Of a DNA stretch of 64,000 bases, positions 7,226 to 16,248 are shown piece by piece (the first letter of the stretch is position 1; every line of letters starts with the position of its first letter). This stretch comes from a bacterium (GTDB taxonomy: Bacteria; UBA10199; JACPAL01; GCA-016699445): assembly GCA_035454885.1 (NCBI GenBank), contig DATIGE010000064.1, forward strand, positions 16,172 through 80,171, given 5' to 3'. The translations under genes were made by a program, and so were the position numbers. The notes below the pieces were generated by a model. The model was not told the origin of the DNA, ran no database searches, and was given only the letters and a program-made list of their open reading frames with translations.

Positions 7226-9238
7226 TCAGAGCGCGGGAAACCCGGAGGAGGAAAGGCGCTTCCTCTGCCCCTCCTGATCCTGGAGGACGGCCTTGAGGAG
7301 GAAGAGGCTGCCGACCCCCACCTGCGATTGAACTGAAAGCTCCCAGCCGGGATGGCTCTTCAAATGACGGGTGACGGAGGCCAGCCCTCCGCCGTAGCCC
7401 TCGGTCTCCTCCGGGTGTTCGCGGAAGCCCTCCAAGACCCGTTCCACGTCCCCAATCCCCATTCCGTTGTCCTCCACCCGAAAGACGATCGCTCCTTCGC
7501 CCTCGGTGACCTCGACCCTCACCTCGGGGATCCCGTTTGATCTGCGGTATTTCACCGCGTTGGTGATGAGCTCGGTCAGGATGTCGTCCAGGGACTCGCG
7601 CTCCAGCTCGGAAAGATCCGAAAGCTCGAGGGAGGGAACGCTCGCATCCTTTGAATAGGTGAACTTCAGGTCGACGCCGAATTCCTTCGCGTGCCGAAGC
7701 TGCCTCCTGACCATCCATTGCGCCCACCCGTGGACCGTCTTGACGGTCAGCATCGACTCCTTCCACATCTGCTTGTCGCCGATGTTCAACGTGAGGGTGG
7801 CCGCCCGGTTCTTGGCGCCGTGGTGGCGCGGAAAGAGCTTGGGTCTGGGTTGGCCCTCTTCGAACGACCGGACCATCATTTCCAATTCCATGACGGTGAG
7901 GATCAGGTCGTCGACCAATCGCTCCTTGACCAGGCGGCGGACGGCCTTCGCATCCTCTTTTCTTGCCGCCATTTCTCGGAAGGCCCGCTCGGTGTCGACG
8001 ATCCATTTCTCATACCGCCGGTCCAGAGCGTCATGGTCGACGAGAAAGATATCCGCCAACTCGAACCATTCGTCTTCATGGAAGACCCTCGCCTCGTCGA
8101 CGTAAAGCCTCCGGTTCAGGGTGATGTGGGTCCGCAGGCGCCTTTCGATCTCCTGGACGATGCCGGTGGCCAGAAAAGAGGCATCCGTGATCTTGCAGAG
8201 GGACGCGACCTCCTTGATCAAGTCGACGACGGCCGACCGGGCCAGTTCCGGGATGCGTCTCTCCACCTGGGCGAGGTAGCCGTCGGCCAAATCCAAGATG
8301 TCCCGGCCGATGGCTTCCGCGGATTTGAAGTGCGGAGGCGGCGGAATCCCCTCCAGAATGCCCGTCAATCCGCCTTCGGCGTGCATCCTCTGATCGACCA
8401 GGAAGCAATGGACGTCGGAAACGATCGCGCCGCAAGCGGAGTCTCTTTTCATGATCTCCTCGCGGACAAAGCGGACATCGTCCTGGAAGGGGTGGTTTTT
8501 CGGCAGGGACCGGACCTTGCGGTCAACTTCGGGGTCGTTCACGCAGTCGTTCATCGCCCTCATGAAAGCCACCGGGTCGTGGATGGGGCCTCCCAAGTAC
8601 GTGGCCAGGGAGGCAAGGAGGGAGGGAGCGGGCGCGGCCCCATCGAAAGGCCTCAAGAGAAGCGAGGCCGCCCCGCAGCGAAGGGCGTAGTCCCTCTGGC
8701 CGGGGTTGGCCGTCACGATCAACAGTTCATCCAACGTCACTCCCAGCCTCTCGAGGACCAGTTCCAAAAACTCCCGCTGGCCCAAGGGCATGCGATAGCT
8801 GGTCGAGAGGAAACGGCGCGATCTTGGAAAAAGACCCCCGTAATGATGGTCGATCAAGTGATGGATCCGGGAGGTGGTTCCGGACAGGCAATTGTCCCAA
8901 ACTGCGAGGAGCACGCCCGCCTTCGACATCTCCTCCAGATCCGCACGGAGAAAAGCTGAGCCCTCGTAGTCCTTAAGGATCGAGGCCTTCACCGTCACGG
9001 GCGTCGGCTCGACGCCGCCGAAAAAGGGGGCCAATATCCCCGGCGCTTGCGCGGCCACACCGTCCCGGCTCGCAAAAAGGGGCGAGAGGGGGTCGTTCTT
9101 GGGGTCCAGAACCATTCGATGGAAGATTTGGGCGCGAAAGAAGGGCAGCTCGGAAGGGGAGGCGGACGATGCCCCCAGGAGAAGGTTGTCCACGCCGAGC
9201 GCAACGGCTCTGATTCCGCATCCCGCGAGGGCCAGCAC
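7226..9238 (-). CDS. Degenerate FkbH-like HAD domain fused to a GHKL histidine-kinase-type ATPase
   Basis: 670 residues, start GTG 9238 with AAGGAG six bases upstream. Residues 1 to about 220 align by eye with FkbH-type HAD proteins: AVALGVDNLLL stands where FkbH has VLDLDNTLW, AGVLLAVWDNC where it has GVLLAVCSKN, and TANPGQR where it has DDNPAER. The nucleophile Asp is Gly15 and the threonine of motif I is Leu19, so this domain should be catalytically dead. A long helical linker follows (about 300-500). The C-terminus is an HATPase_c module: N box TELITNAVKY, G1 VEDNGMGIG, G2 GYGGGLASV. No standard HisKA phosphoacceptor was found. It lies 50 bases upstream of the FAD oxidase gene on the same strand. 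Confidence 0.7.
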   Translation of the reverse strand: MLALAGCGIRAVALGVDNLLLGASSASPSELPFFRAQIFHRMVLDPKNDPLSPLFASRDGVAAQAPGILAPFFGGVEPTPVTVKASILKDYEGSAFLRADLEEMSKAGVLLAVWDNCLSGTTSRIHHLIDHHYGGLFPRSRRFLSTSYRMPLGQREFLELVLERLGVTLDELLIVTANPGQRDYALRCGAASLLLRPFDGAAPAPSLLASLATYLGGPIHDPVAFMRAMNDCVNDPEVDRKVRSLPKNHPFQDDVRFVREEIMKRDSACGAIVSDVHCFLVDQRMHAEGGLTGILEGIPPPPHFKSAEAIGRDILDLADGYLAQVERRIPELARSAVVDLIKEVASLCKITDASFLATGIVQEIERRLRTHITLNRRLYVDEARVFHEDEWFELADIFLVDHDALDRRYEKWIVDTERAFREMAARKEDAKAVRRLVKERLVDDLILTVMELEMMVRSFEEGQPRPKLFPRHHGAKNRAATLTLNIGDKQMWKESMLTVKTVHGWAQWMVRRQLRHAKEFGVDLKFTYSKDASVPSLELSDLSELERESLDDILTELITNAVKYRRSNGIPEVRVEVTEGEGAIVFRVEDNGMGIGDVERVLEGFREHPEETEGYGGGLASVTRHLKSHPGWELSVQSQVGVGSLFLLKAVLQDQEGQRKRLSSSGFPAL

Positions 9239-9340
9239 GATTCACTCCTTGGTATAGGCCCTTCATCGACGTCGGCTCGAACTCGTTGCGTTTTTTGTCG
9301 ATTGCCCCTATTTTCCCCCCACGAAACTCAAGGAGGGGTC

Positions 9341-10171
9341 ATGGCGGACGGAACCGGCAGCGCCAGCGGTGCATTCAAGGTCATCAAGTGGGTCGTCGGG
9401 GTCTTTCTCGTTCTCATCATCGTCACGTGGCTGAATCCCTTCGTGACCATCGGCCCCGGCGAGCGAGGCGTGGTCACGCGGTTCGGCGCCGTCCAGGACC
9501 GTATCCTGGACGAGGGGCTTTCCTTCCGGATGCCGATCGTCGAAAAGGTCATCGTCGTGGATGTCAAGACGCACAAGATCGAGGTGAACGCTCCTTCGTA
9601 CTCGAAGGATCTTCAGAACGTCGACACGAAGATCGCCCTCAACTACCACCTCGATCCGAAGAACGTTCACCGGCTCTTGCAAGAAATCGGGGTTGATTAC
9701 GAGATCCGGATCATTTCGCCGGCGATCCAGGAATCCGTGAAAGCCGCCACCGCCAAGTTTACGGCCGCGGAACTCGTCTCCGAACGGCCCAAGGTGAAGG
9801 AGGAGATCAAGGCAACGCTCGTGGCGCGCCTGCACCCCAGCTTCATGGCGGTGGACGACTTCTCCATCGTCGATTTCGAGTTCTCCGAAACCTTCGAGCG
9901 CGCCATCGACGAAAAGCAGATCGCCGAGCAGAATGCCTTGAAGGCCCAGAACGACCTGCGCCGCATCCAGGTCGAGGCCGAGCAGCGGATCGCCCAGGCT
10001 ACGGCGGAGGCCGAGGCCATCCGCATCCAATCCGAGGCCTTGAAACAGAATCAGGGCCTGGTCCAGCTCGAGGCCGTCAAGAAGTGGAACGGGGCCCTGC
10101 CGGGAATCATGATGGGGAACACCTTGCCCTTCATGGACATGGGACGATTCGTCAACAGTGGGCAACAATAA
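9341..10171 (+). CDS. Prohibitin-family SPFH/band 7 membrane protein
   Basis: 276 residues from ATG 9341 preceded by AAGGAGG. One N-terminal TM helix (about 14-33, VVGVFLVLIIVTWL) anchors the protein. The SPFH domain begins with IGPGERGVVTRFGAV and includes NVDTKIALNYHLDP, as in prohibitins and HflK/HflC. A charged coiled coil rich in Glu, Ala and Gln covers about 190-245. Such proteins form ring cages around membrane proteases. The 3' end overlaps the start of the CoA-transferase gene by 14 bases. Confidence 0.85.
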   Translation: MADGTGSASGAFKVIKWVVGVFLVLIIVTWLNPFVTIGPGERGVVTRFGAVQDRILDEGLSFRMPIVEKVIVVDVKTHKIEVNAPSYSKDLQNVDTKIALNYHLDPKNVHRLLQEIGVDYEIRIISPAIQESVKAATAKFTAAELVSERPKVKEEIKATLVARLHPSFMAVDDFSIVDFEFSETFERAIDEKQIAEQNALKAQNDLRRIQVEAEQRIAQATAEAEAIRIQSEALKQNQGLVQLEAVKKWNGALPGIMMGNTLPFMDMGRFVNSGQQ

Positions 10172-11495
10172 AAAGTCCCTTTCCGAAGTCTTGAGCCTTT
10201 TCCGGACTCGGGACCGCCTCGCCGTTCCCCTGGCGACGGGTCAACCCATGGGGCTCCTCTCCGCGCTTTCCAACCGGACGGATTGGGAGAGGCTGGAGAT
10301 CTTCACCGGGCTTCTAGCCTTTCCATACCCCGTCCTGAAGGACCCGCACGTCTATACCACCAGCGGTTACTATGGGCCCGTCGAGCGTTTCCTGAACGAG
10401 CAGGGGGCGCACGTGGATTACTTGCCCGCCGACTTCATAGGGTTCGAGATCATCGAAAAGAAGCGCCCCTCGCGCGTTGTCGCCACGACGGTTTCCGTCC
10501 CCGACTCGGAGGGCCACGTCACGTTCGGGACACACGGCGCGGCCGCCGACGTCCCGTTTCGGCTCGCCTGCCGCGACAAGGACCGGCTCGGGATCGCCGA
10601 GGTGAATCCCACGATGCCGGTCGTCTATGGCGCGCCGGGACACGGCGACAACAAGATCCGCCTGGACGAGATCGATGTCTATTTCGAGTCCGATCAGGCC
10701 CAGATTGAGGTGCCGCCGTCCGAGGCCACCGACGTCGAGAAAAAGATCTCCGACAACGTCCTGAGCCTCATCCGCTCGGGAGACACCCTTCAATTCGGGA
10801 TCGGCGGGATTCCTAACCACGTGGCGACGCTTCTGGCGGCCGGCCCCTTGGGAGACTTTGGGGTCCATTCGGAACTCGTCTCGGATGGATTTCTGAAGCT
10901 CGTCGAATCGGGAAAGGTTTCGAACCGAGGCAAGGGGACTTTTCAGGGACAAAGCGTCTTTACCTTCGCCCTCGGCTCCCAATCCCTCTACGATTTCCTG
11001 GACGAAAGAAAAGGCCGGAACCGCCGTCAGGCGATTTGCCTCCCGGTCTCCGTCGTGAACGATCCCCACGTGATCGCGAAGAACCGCAACATGACCAGCA
11101 TCAATTCGGGCTTCATGATCGACTTCAACGGGCAGGTCACCTCCGAAGCGATCGGTCTCAAGCAATACAGCGGCGTCGGAGGACAATTGCTTTTCGTGCA
11201 GGGGGCCTACGCCTCGGAGGGCGGACGCAGCATCCTCTGCATCAAATCGACAGCGAACGTGGATGGGAAGAATATCTCGAACATCGTACCCGCGCTTCCT
11301 CCGGGAAGCATCGTCAGCACGCCCCGGCATTACGTCCAGTACATCGTCACCGAATACGGCATCGCCGACCTCTACGGCGTTCCCGATGAGCTCCGCGCCG
11401 AAAGGCTGATCGCCGTAGCCCATCCCGATTTCCGGGCCGAGCTGAAGGCCAAGGCCGACGAGATGAACCGGCTCTATTACAAGCGTTCCTCCTAG
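10158..11495 (+). CDS. Acetyl-CoA hydrolase/transferase family (CoA-transferase)
   Basis: 445 residues, start GTG 10158 inside the end of the prohibitin gene. The protein carries the family marks: QFGIGGIPNHV, then GVHSELVSDG in which the Glu is the position that forms the glutamyl-CoA thioester, SGVGGQLLFVQGA, and YIVTEYGIADLYG near the end. Members use acetyl-CoA, succinyl-CoA, propionyl-CoA or 4-hydroxybutyrate/butyrate as substrates; the size of about 440 residues fits the 4-hydroxybutyrate/butyrate:acetate CoA-transferase group best. The exact substrate cannot be told from sequence. The stop overlaps the convergent dus stop within CTAG. Confidence 0.88.
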   Translation: MGNNKKSLSEVLSLFRTRDRLAVPLATGQPMGLLSALSNRTDWERLEIFTGLLAFPYPVLKDPHVYTTSGYYGPVERFLNEQGAHVDYLPADFIGFEIIEKKRPSRVVATTVSVPDSEGHVTFGTHGAAADVPFRLACRDKDRLGIAEVNPTMPVVYGAPGHGDNKIRLDEIDVYFESDQAQIEVPPSEATDVEKKISDNVLSLIRSGDTLQFGIGGIPNHVATLLAAGPLGDFGVHSELVSDGFLKLVESGKVSNRGKGTFQGQSVFTFALGSQSLYDFLDERKGRNRRQAICLPVSVVNDPHVIAKNRNMTSINSGFMIDFNGQVTSEAIGLKQYSGVGGQLLFVQGAYASEGGRSILCIKSTANVDGKNISNIVPALPPGSIVSTPRHYVQYIVTEYGIADLYGVPDELRAERLIAVAHPDFRAELKAKADEMNRLYYKRSS

Positions 11496-12562
11496 CCGGC
11501 CTGGTCCAGGACTTGGGAAAGCTGTTCCAAGGTGAGCGTGTTGAGGGCCTTCATGCGAAGCGCAGCCGCATCCGGAAACCCCTTGAGATAGCCCACCATG
11601 TGCTTGCGAACCGCCTTGAACTCGCGCTCTCCACGCCCGTCGACAAAGTAGCGTGCATGCTCCAGGGCCACGGAAATCCGCTCCGGCTTGGCCGCTTCCC
11701 GGCCAGCGAAAATCCACGGATTGCCCATGCTCGCGCGGCCGATCAGGACCCCGTCCACGCCGGTCTCCGCGATCCTGCGAAGGGCTTCCGCGCGCGAAGA
11801 AACGTCCCCGTTGCCCAGGATCAGGGTGCCGCTGCCGCGCGCGATGCCGGCGACCCGGGCGATGGCGTCCCATCGAGCGGGTCCACGGTACATCTGCTTG
11901 AGCGTCCGGCCGTGGATCGAAATGGCCGCGGGGCTCTCCGTCAAGAGGGTCTCCACCCAACGCTCGATGACGATCTCGTCGTAGCCCAGGCGGGTCTTGA
12001 CGGAGTACGGGATCAAACGGCGGCGGCCTTCGCCTCCCTCCTGGCGACCGCTTCGTCTGTGGTTCATGTGTCGGACGACGGTGATCACCTTTTCGGGAAC
12101 CTTCAGGTCCTCCAACGACTGCCCTCGGGACCAGTCCTGGAGTCCCGCCCGCGTCGCGCGGATGATTTCAAGCGCCAGATCCGGCACACGGATGAGGGCG
12201 GCCCCGCAGTTTTTTTGAGTCACCTGCTTGGCGGGGCAACCCATGTTGATGTCGAGGCCGTCAAAACCCAACTCCGCGACGACATGAGCCGACCGGTAAA
12301 AGTCGTCCGGATGGTTTCCGTACACCTGGGCGACGATCGGCCGCTCGGCCTCCGAATACTCAAAATCCCGCAGGACCTTTTCCGGCGCGTAAAACATGCC
12401 GACGGCCGTGGTGAATTCGGTAAAAATCACGTCCGGCCGTCCATGCCGCGCGGCGATGGCCCGGCAGGCGAAGTCCGTCACGCCATCCATGGGGGAGAGG
12501 GCGATGATGGGCCGCGAAAGCGTGTTCCAGAAGCCGCTCAAGCGGCCGGAGTGCTGCGTCAT
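11492..12562 (-). CDS. dus: tRNA-dihydrouridine synthase
   Basis: The enzyme reduces uridines in the tRNA D-loop using FMN and NADPH. The TIM-barrel motifs are plain: ALSPMDGVTDFACR at the start, VQVYGN-like VAQVYGNHP, DINMGCPAKQV with the following KNCGAAL that places the catalytic Cys, then IHGRTLKQMY and GNGDVSS, GVLIGRASMGNPW. The start is taken at ATG 12562 because a TTGCCA-18-TATAAG promoter ends six bases before it; ATG 12583 lies inside that promoter. An insertion of about 20 residues (MNHRRSGRQEGGEGRR) interrupts the barrel. Converges with the CoA-transferase gene. Confidence 0.92.
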   Translation of the reverse strand: MTQHSGRLSGFWNTLSRPIIALSPMDGVTDFACRAIAARHGRPDVIFTEFTTAVGMFYAPEKVLRDFEYSEAERPIVAQVYGNHPDDFYRSAHVVAELGFDGLDINMGCPAKQVTQKNCGAALIRVPDLALEIIRATRAGLQDWSRGQSLEDLKVPEKVITVVRHMNHRRSGRQEGGEGRRRLIPYSVKTRLGYDEIVIERWVETLLTESPAAISIHGRTLKQMYRGPARWDAIARVAGIARGSGTLILGNGDVSSRAEALRRIAETGVDGVLIGRASMGNPWIFAGREAAKPERISVALEHARYFVDGRGEREFKAVRKHMVGYLKGFPDAAALRMKALNTLTLEQLSQVLDQAG

Positions 12563-12568
12563 AAAACA

Positions 12569-12598
12569 CTTATACTGCGTCATTGCGCGTTGTGGCAA
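12569..12598 (-). promoter_or_regulatory. Promoter of dus, predicted leaderless
   Basis: On the minus strand -35 TTGCCA (12598-12593), an 18-base spacer, and -10 TATAAG (12574-12569) end six bases before the ATG at 12562. Transcription would start at or next to the start codon, and no Shine-Dalgarno is present. Confidence 0.55.
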
Positions 12599-12636
12599 GG
12601 GAGCAACTTTTCGCCATTTTCGACGATAGCGAGGCC

Positions 12637-13689
12637 GTGGTAGAAGCGTCAGTCACAATTACGGCGCTCACTTACAATGCCCACCTCTTCGGGCAGACGG
12701 CCCGATTTTTCGTGAACGGCTCGTTGAGGGAGACCGATTTTTATTTTCATGACGCGGAGAGGGTTCCGCAAATCGGCTCCTCCGTGCTTGGAACGGGCGC
12801 GGATATCGTCGGGTTGACGGAGATTTGGGACGACGACACCCGCGAGCGCCTCCTGAGGGAACTCTCCGGCCGCTACCCCTACGCGGCGACCTCCCCTTCG
12901 GCGCCCGGGATCGGCCGTTTGCTGGAGAGGACCTACGAAGGCTGGCCGCGCCTGGCGCCGCGCATCGACGGGGCGGTCGGCCACTTCACGCGGCGGCATT
13001 ACAGCGTCGCCAAGACCGGTCTCGCGACGGGGCTCGCCGAGTATCTTTCACCCTACCTGACGGAAGACCGGATTGGGCGCGCCTTGTCGGCGATCCTCCG
13101 GTCGGGTCCTGTCTGGGGGGCGGGGCTCCTCTTCCTGAGCCGGTATCCGATCGTTTCTTCGCTCTTCCTGCCGCACCCGGTCCGGGCGGATTGGGAGCAC
13201 CTGGCCGGCAAGGGGGTTCTGTGGTCACTCGTCGAACTGCCGAACGGCAGCCGGGTACGCGTCTCCCTGGGGCATTACCAGGAAGGGGAGTCGGCCAAGG
13301 CGCGCGAGGCGCGGGGCAACCAGATCGACAAGACGCGCAAGGCCCTGGAGTTCTTCGCCCGGCCCACCCTTTGCCTCGGTGATTTCAACGTCATCGGCGG
13401 AACCCCGGAATACGACTCTATGTTGTCCTCGCTCGGGCTTGCCGATTCCGGAAAGGGCCCGACCTACCGCGATCCGAACCCCTATCAGGAGAAATTGGGC
13501 GCGCCCCGCCCGGAGCGTCCCCAGGCCCGGCAGCTGGATTACATCCTGCACGGCCCCGAGTGGACTGCCTTGGAATCTTCAGTCCCTCGGGATGACTTCT
13601 GGTCCTCGGAGGGCGGGTTTCATCTGTCCGACCACGATCCCGTCCTCACCCGGGTCCGGTTGGATGACACAGCTCGTCGCGGAAGCTAG
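12637..13689 (+). CDS. Endonuclease/exonuclease/phosphatase-family hydrolase
   Basis: About 350 residues with all the landmarks of the DNase I-like (EEP) fold: LTYNAH at the start, VGLTEIWDD with the metal-binding Glu, VSLGHYQEG, CLGDFNVIGG with the Asp-x-Asn pair, QLDYILHG and the final LSDHDPVLTRV with the catalytic His. Members cut sphingomyelin, inositol phosphates or nucleic acids; the sphingomyelinase/inositol-phosphatase side seems more likely than a DNA-repair enzyme, but this is inference. There is no clear signal peptide. The start is uncertain: GTG 12637 is chosen, while an in-frame TTG at 12583 overlaps the dus start. Confidence 0.82.
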   Translation: MVEASVTITALTYNAHLFGQTARFFVNGSLRETDFYFHDAERVPQIGSSVLGTGADIVGLTEIWDDDTRERLLRELSGRYPYAATSPSAPGIGRLLERTYEGWPRLAPRIDGAVGHFTRRHYSVAKTGLATGLAEYLSPYLTEDRIGRALSAILRSGPVWGAGLLFLSRYPIVSSLFLPHPVRADWEHLAGKGVLWSLVELPNGSRVRVSLGHYQEGESAKAREARGNQIDKTRKALEFFARPTLCLGDFNVIGGTPEYDSMLSSLGLADSGKGPTYRDPNPYQEKLGAPRPERPQARQLDYILHGPEWTALESSVPRDDFWSSEGGFHLSDHDPVLTRVRLDDTARRGS

Positions 13690-13721
13690 CAACCTCTCCC
13701 GCGGCGCGTCGATGACGCCCC

Positions 13722-14753
13722 GTGTTTCGGATTCCGCTCTCGCTGCCTCCCTATGCGCTCTCCGGCACGCCGCGGGTGTTCGTAAACCCCCTCGTGCCGG
13801 TCTGGATCGATCCGGCCGGGGGCATCCAACTTCCGCTCACGATGGACGCATCGACGACCGACATCGGCGTCCGGGCGGGGAATCCCGAGGGGCTGGCCAC
13901 TTGGATCGCCGGCAGACGCCCGTATTTTGCCTCCCGGGACCCCGAATTCCGCTTCTTCGCCTCCGAGGGCGAGTATCGCGCGGCGGTCCATCCGGCTTGG
14001 CTCGACCAGGCGACCGGCAAGATTGACGAAATCGTCCGTTCCTACGCCGGCACCGCCGCGCGCTTGCTCCACGACCGCTGGAGCCGGATACATCCGCTCC
14101 TCGCCGCCACGCTCTATGCGGGTCAGGGAACGCTGTCTCCGGGCGATTTTTTCCTGATTCCCCAGGACTTGAGCCTCTTCGGGGCGCCGTTCGATCCGGC
14201 GAATGATCTCTTCGGCCTCCTGCATCTCCTGGAGACCTTCGCGATGGTAGACGGCCTTTTTGCCGCTGGCCTCACGGATCGGATCCAGATCGCAGGAGAG
14301 ACGGGACTCCGAGAGCTCCATGACGCGCCGCCAAAATCGGAGGATCCTTGGCTGGAGGTGATCGACGGTTTCGGCGCGAGCATCCGCGTGCCAAAGAGCG
14401 AGATCCGTCCCTTTTGCATCTTGGAAGAAGACGCGGACGGCCGTGTCGATTCGATGACGACGGGCAGTGCCACGGTCCATGTGGCTTATGATCGATTTCA
14501 AATCGAACTCGTCCAGCTGAACGCCTTGTTGATCGGGGCGTACCTCTTTGCCCACTTTGGCTTGACCGACGACGAGCTCAAGAGCCTGGCGGCGCGGATT
14601 TCGCACGACGAAGGCATGGGCTTGTTCGCTGCCAGGGACGATGATATCGTCCTTCAGGAACTCAAACGGAGGGGTTGGAACCCATCCCCCCGGGATGCCG
14701 CTGCCGTGGGTTTTATCACGGCGGCCGTCCGGCGCCTCCGGACCACCGCATGA
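13722..14753 (+). CDS. Hypothetical protein, 343 residues
   Basis: I do not recognise this family. The start is GTG 13722, 32 bases after the EEP gene. The protein is probably soluble and cytoplasmic: no signal peptide or membrane helix. It starts with a proline-rich region (RIPLSLPPYALSGTP), has an acidic centre and ends with a helical, arginine-rich tail (FITAAVRRLRTTA). It stops one base before the maf start, in ATGAGATG, so it is very likely co-transcribed and translationally coupled with maf. Confidence 0.7.
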   Translation: MFRIPLSLPPYALSGTPRVFVNPLVPVWIDPAGGIQLPLTMDASTTDIGVRAGNPEGLATWIAGRRPYFASRDPEFRFFASEGEYRAAVHPAWLDQATGKIDEIVRSYAGTAARLLHDRWSRIHPLLAATLYAGQGTLSPGDFFLIPQDLSLFGAPFDPANDLFGLLHLLETFAMVDGLFAAGLTDRIQIAGETGLRELHDAPPKSEDPWLEVIDGFGASIRVPKSEIRPFCILEEDADGRVDSMTTGSATVHVAYDRFQIELVQLNALLIGAYLFAHFGLTDDELKSLAARISHDEGMGLFAARDDDIVLQELKRRGWNPSPRDAAAVGFITAAVRRLRTTA

Positions 14754-14754
14754 G

Positions 14755-15342
14755 ATGATTCCTTCTTTTTACCTCGCCTCCACGTCGCCGCGCCGCAAGG
14801 ACCTCTTGAGCCGCCTGAAGATTCCTTTCGTCGTCGTCGCGCCGCCGTTCGAGGAGACACCCACGTCGCTGCCTCCCCGCGATGAATGCCTCCTATTCGC
14901 CGAGGGAAAGGCCAAGTCCGCCGGCGAGGTTCTCCGGAAGACGGTGGGGGAGGGCTGGGTCCTCGCCGCCGACACCCTGATCTCCTGCGAGGGGGAGATT
15001 TTGGGCAAGCCCAGGGATGCTGAGGACGCCTTCCGCATCCTCAAAAGACTGGCGGGCCGCACGCATGAAGTCCATACCGCCGTCGCGCTTCTCGACCTCA
15101 AGACGCAAAGGATCCGCCGGCATGACGTGGAGACGGCGCGCGTGACGTTTCGGCCCATGTCCGAGGGGGAAATCAGGGCCTACGTCGATACGGGAGAGCC
15201 TCTCGGCAAGGCCGGGGCGTACGCGGTACAGGGGGCGGCGCGGCGGCTCTTTATCGAAAATATCGAGGGCGACGAAGAAGCCGTCATCGGCCTCCCCGTC
15301 GCCCTCGTGGCAAAGTGGTTGAAGGAAGTGGGGCTGATCTAA
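14755..15342 (+). CDS. maf: Maf-family nucleoside triphosphate pyrophosphatase
   Basis: 195 residues, normal for Maf/YhdE/YceF, which hydrolyse dTTP/UTP or modified nucleotides to monophosphates. Motifs: LASTSPRRKDLL at the N-terminus, a conserved Glu (FEETP), LAADTLI, LGKPRDAEDA, and GEPLGKAGAYAVQG. ATG 14755 follows the previous stop by one base. The TAA stop overlaps the TAG of the convergent secreted-protein gene in CTAA. Confidence 0.93.
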   Translation: MIPSFYLASTSPRRKDLLSRLKIPFVVVAPPFEETPTSLPPRDECLLFAEGKAKSAGEVLRKTVGEGWVLAADTLISCEGEILGKPRDAEDAFRILKRLAGRTHEVHTAVALLDLKTQRIRRHDVETARVTFRPMSEGEIRAYVDTGEPLGKAGAYAVQGAARRLFIENIEGDEEAVIGLPVALVAKWLKEVGLI

Positions 15343-16187
15343 CGCTGCTGCCAGGTGTGATTGATCACCTGCCAGCGCCCGGAATCCCTCTTGAGGCGAA
15401 CCTCCAGAACCGGCAGCGTGCCCTTGGCTTTGCAGACCCCGCGGTAATAACCGCTCTTCTCCGCATTCTGAATGAAGTCCCCCAACATCTGGCCCTTGCA
15501 GGCCTCCTGTCCTTCCTTGGCGAGGAGACCGTCGACGGAGCGGTGGATACCGGCCGCCTCGACGCTGTTGATCTTCTTTTCGGGGGTCTTGTTGCCGCTC
15601 ACGAGGTCGTAGCGCTGGCATTCATCCAGGCAATAGACGAGGGCGCTCTCCCGGTCGGAGAACCCGACAAACTTGAAGAGGCCGGAGATGTTCGGTTCGA
15701 GAGACCCTAAAACGACGCGTTTTTCGATTTGCTGGGGTTCCCTTTTCCCGGCGCGGATCCAGACGTCTCCGTCCATCGATTTTTCCGTGCGCAGCAGGGG
15801 AAGCTTGAAGACGGCCACGCCGCGCTTTTCGGAGACGGCGACGGGCTGCACCCGAATCTCCAAGACCTTGCCCTTGCCCGGGATCTCCTCGGCGAGTTTC
15901 TCGGCCGCGGCGCGGTCGGTCTCGTAGCTCGCCAGGATCACGTCCCCCGTCCCCTCATAATCCACGAAGGGTGACTTGGAGACGACGAAGTTGGCCTGCC
16001 CGTGTGAGCGGGCGAATTTCTCGAACTCCTTGAGCGAGATTTCTCCGTCCCGTTTCATTTCAACCCCGTAGAACGTCAGGGGCTCGGCGGACTTGACCTC
16101 CACGGCCCGAAGGTCCCTTGCGAGTCCTGTCAGTCCGGCGAGACCGAAGACCACTCCCGCCAAGACCCTCAGTGTTTGTTTTCCCAT
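15339..16187 (-). CDS. Hypothetical exported protein, 282 residues
   Basis: Not recognised. The start is ATG 16187, supported by AAAGGAGGGAGG upstream; a longer frame to 16289 lacks this. A signal peptide covers about residues 1-27 (VLAGVVFGLAGLTGLA), so the protein is exported. The mature part is rich in Lys and Glu, and has two cysteines in YCLDEC plus others later, which may pair in the periplasm. No repeats or metal motif. It is transcribed toward maf. Confidence 0.7.
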   Translation of the reverse strand: MGKQTLRVLAGVVFGLAGLTGLARDLRAVEVKSAEPLTFYGVEMKRDGEISLKEFEKFARSHGQANFVVSKSPFVDYEGTGDVILASYETDRAAAEKLAEEIPGKGKVLEIRVQPVAVSEKRGVAVFKLPLLRTEKSMDGDVWIRAGKREPQQIEKRVVLGSLEPNISGLFKFVGFSDRESALVYCLDECQRYDLVSGNKTPEKKINSVEAAGIHRSVDGLLAKEGQEACKGQMLGDFIQNAEKSGYYRGVCKAKGTLPVLEVRLKRDSGRWQVINHTWQQR

Positions 16188-16248
16188 AGCGATCCTCCCT
16201 CCTTTGAGATGATCGCGAATCTTACCCCTTCGCCCCCTCAATTTCAAC

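Noticed and set aside
7176..8006. N-terminal extension of the FAD oxidase to 726 residues
   Set aside because: The extension is an out-of-frame reading of the GHKL-fusion gene on the same strand, with arginine/glycine-rich shadow composition.
12563..12583. ATG 12583 as dus start (duplicated ATGACGCAG)
   Set aside because: The upstream ATG lies inside the spacer of a good promoter that ends six bases before ATG 12562.
13662..13690. Third copy of the structured repeat (GCTCGT...GGAAGCTAG)
   Set aside because: Only about 15 bases match and the hairpin is missing; it also lies in the coding end of the EEP gene, so chance is likely.
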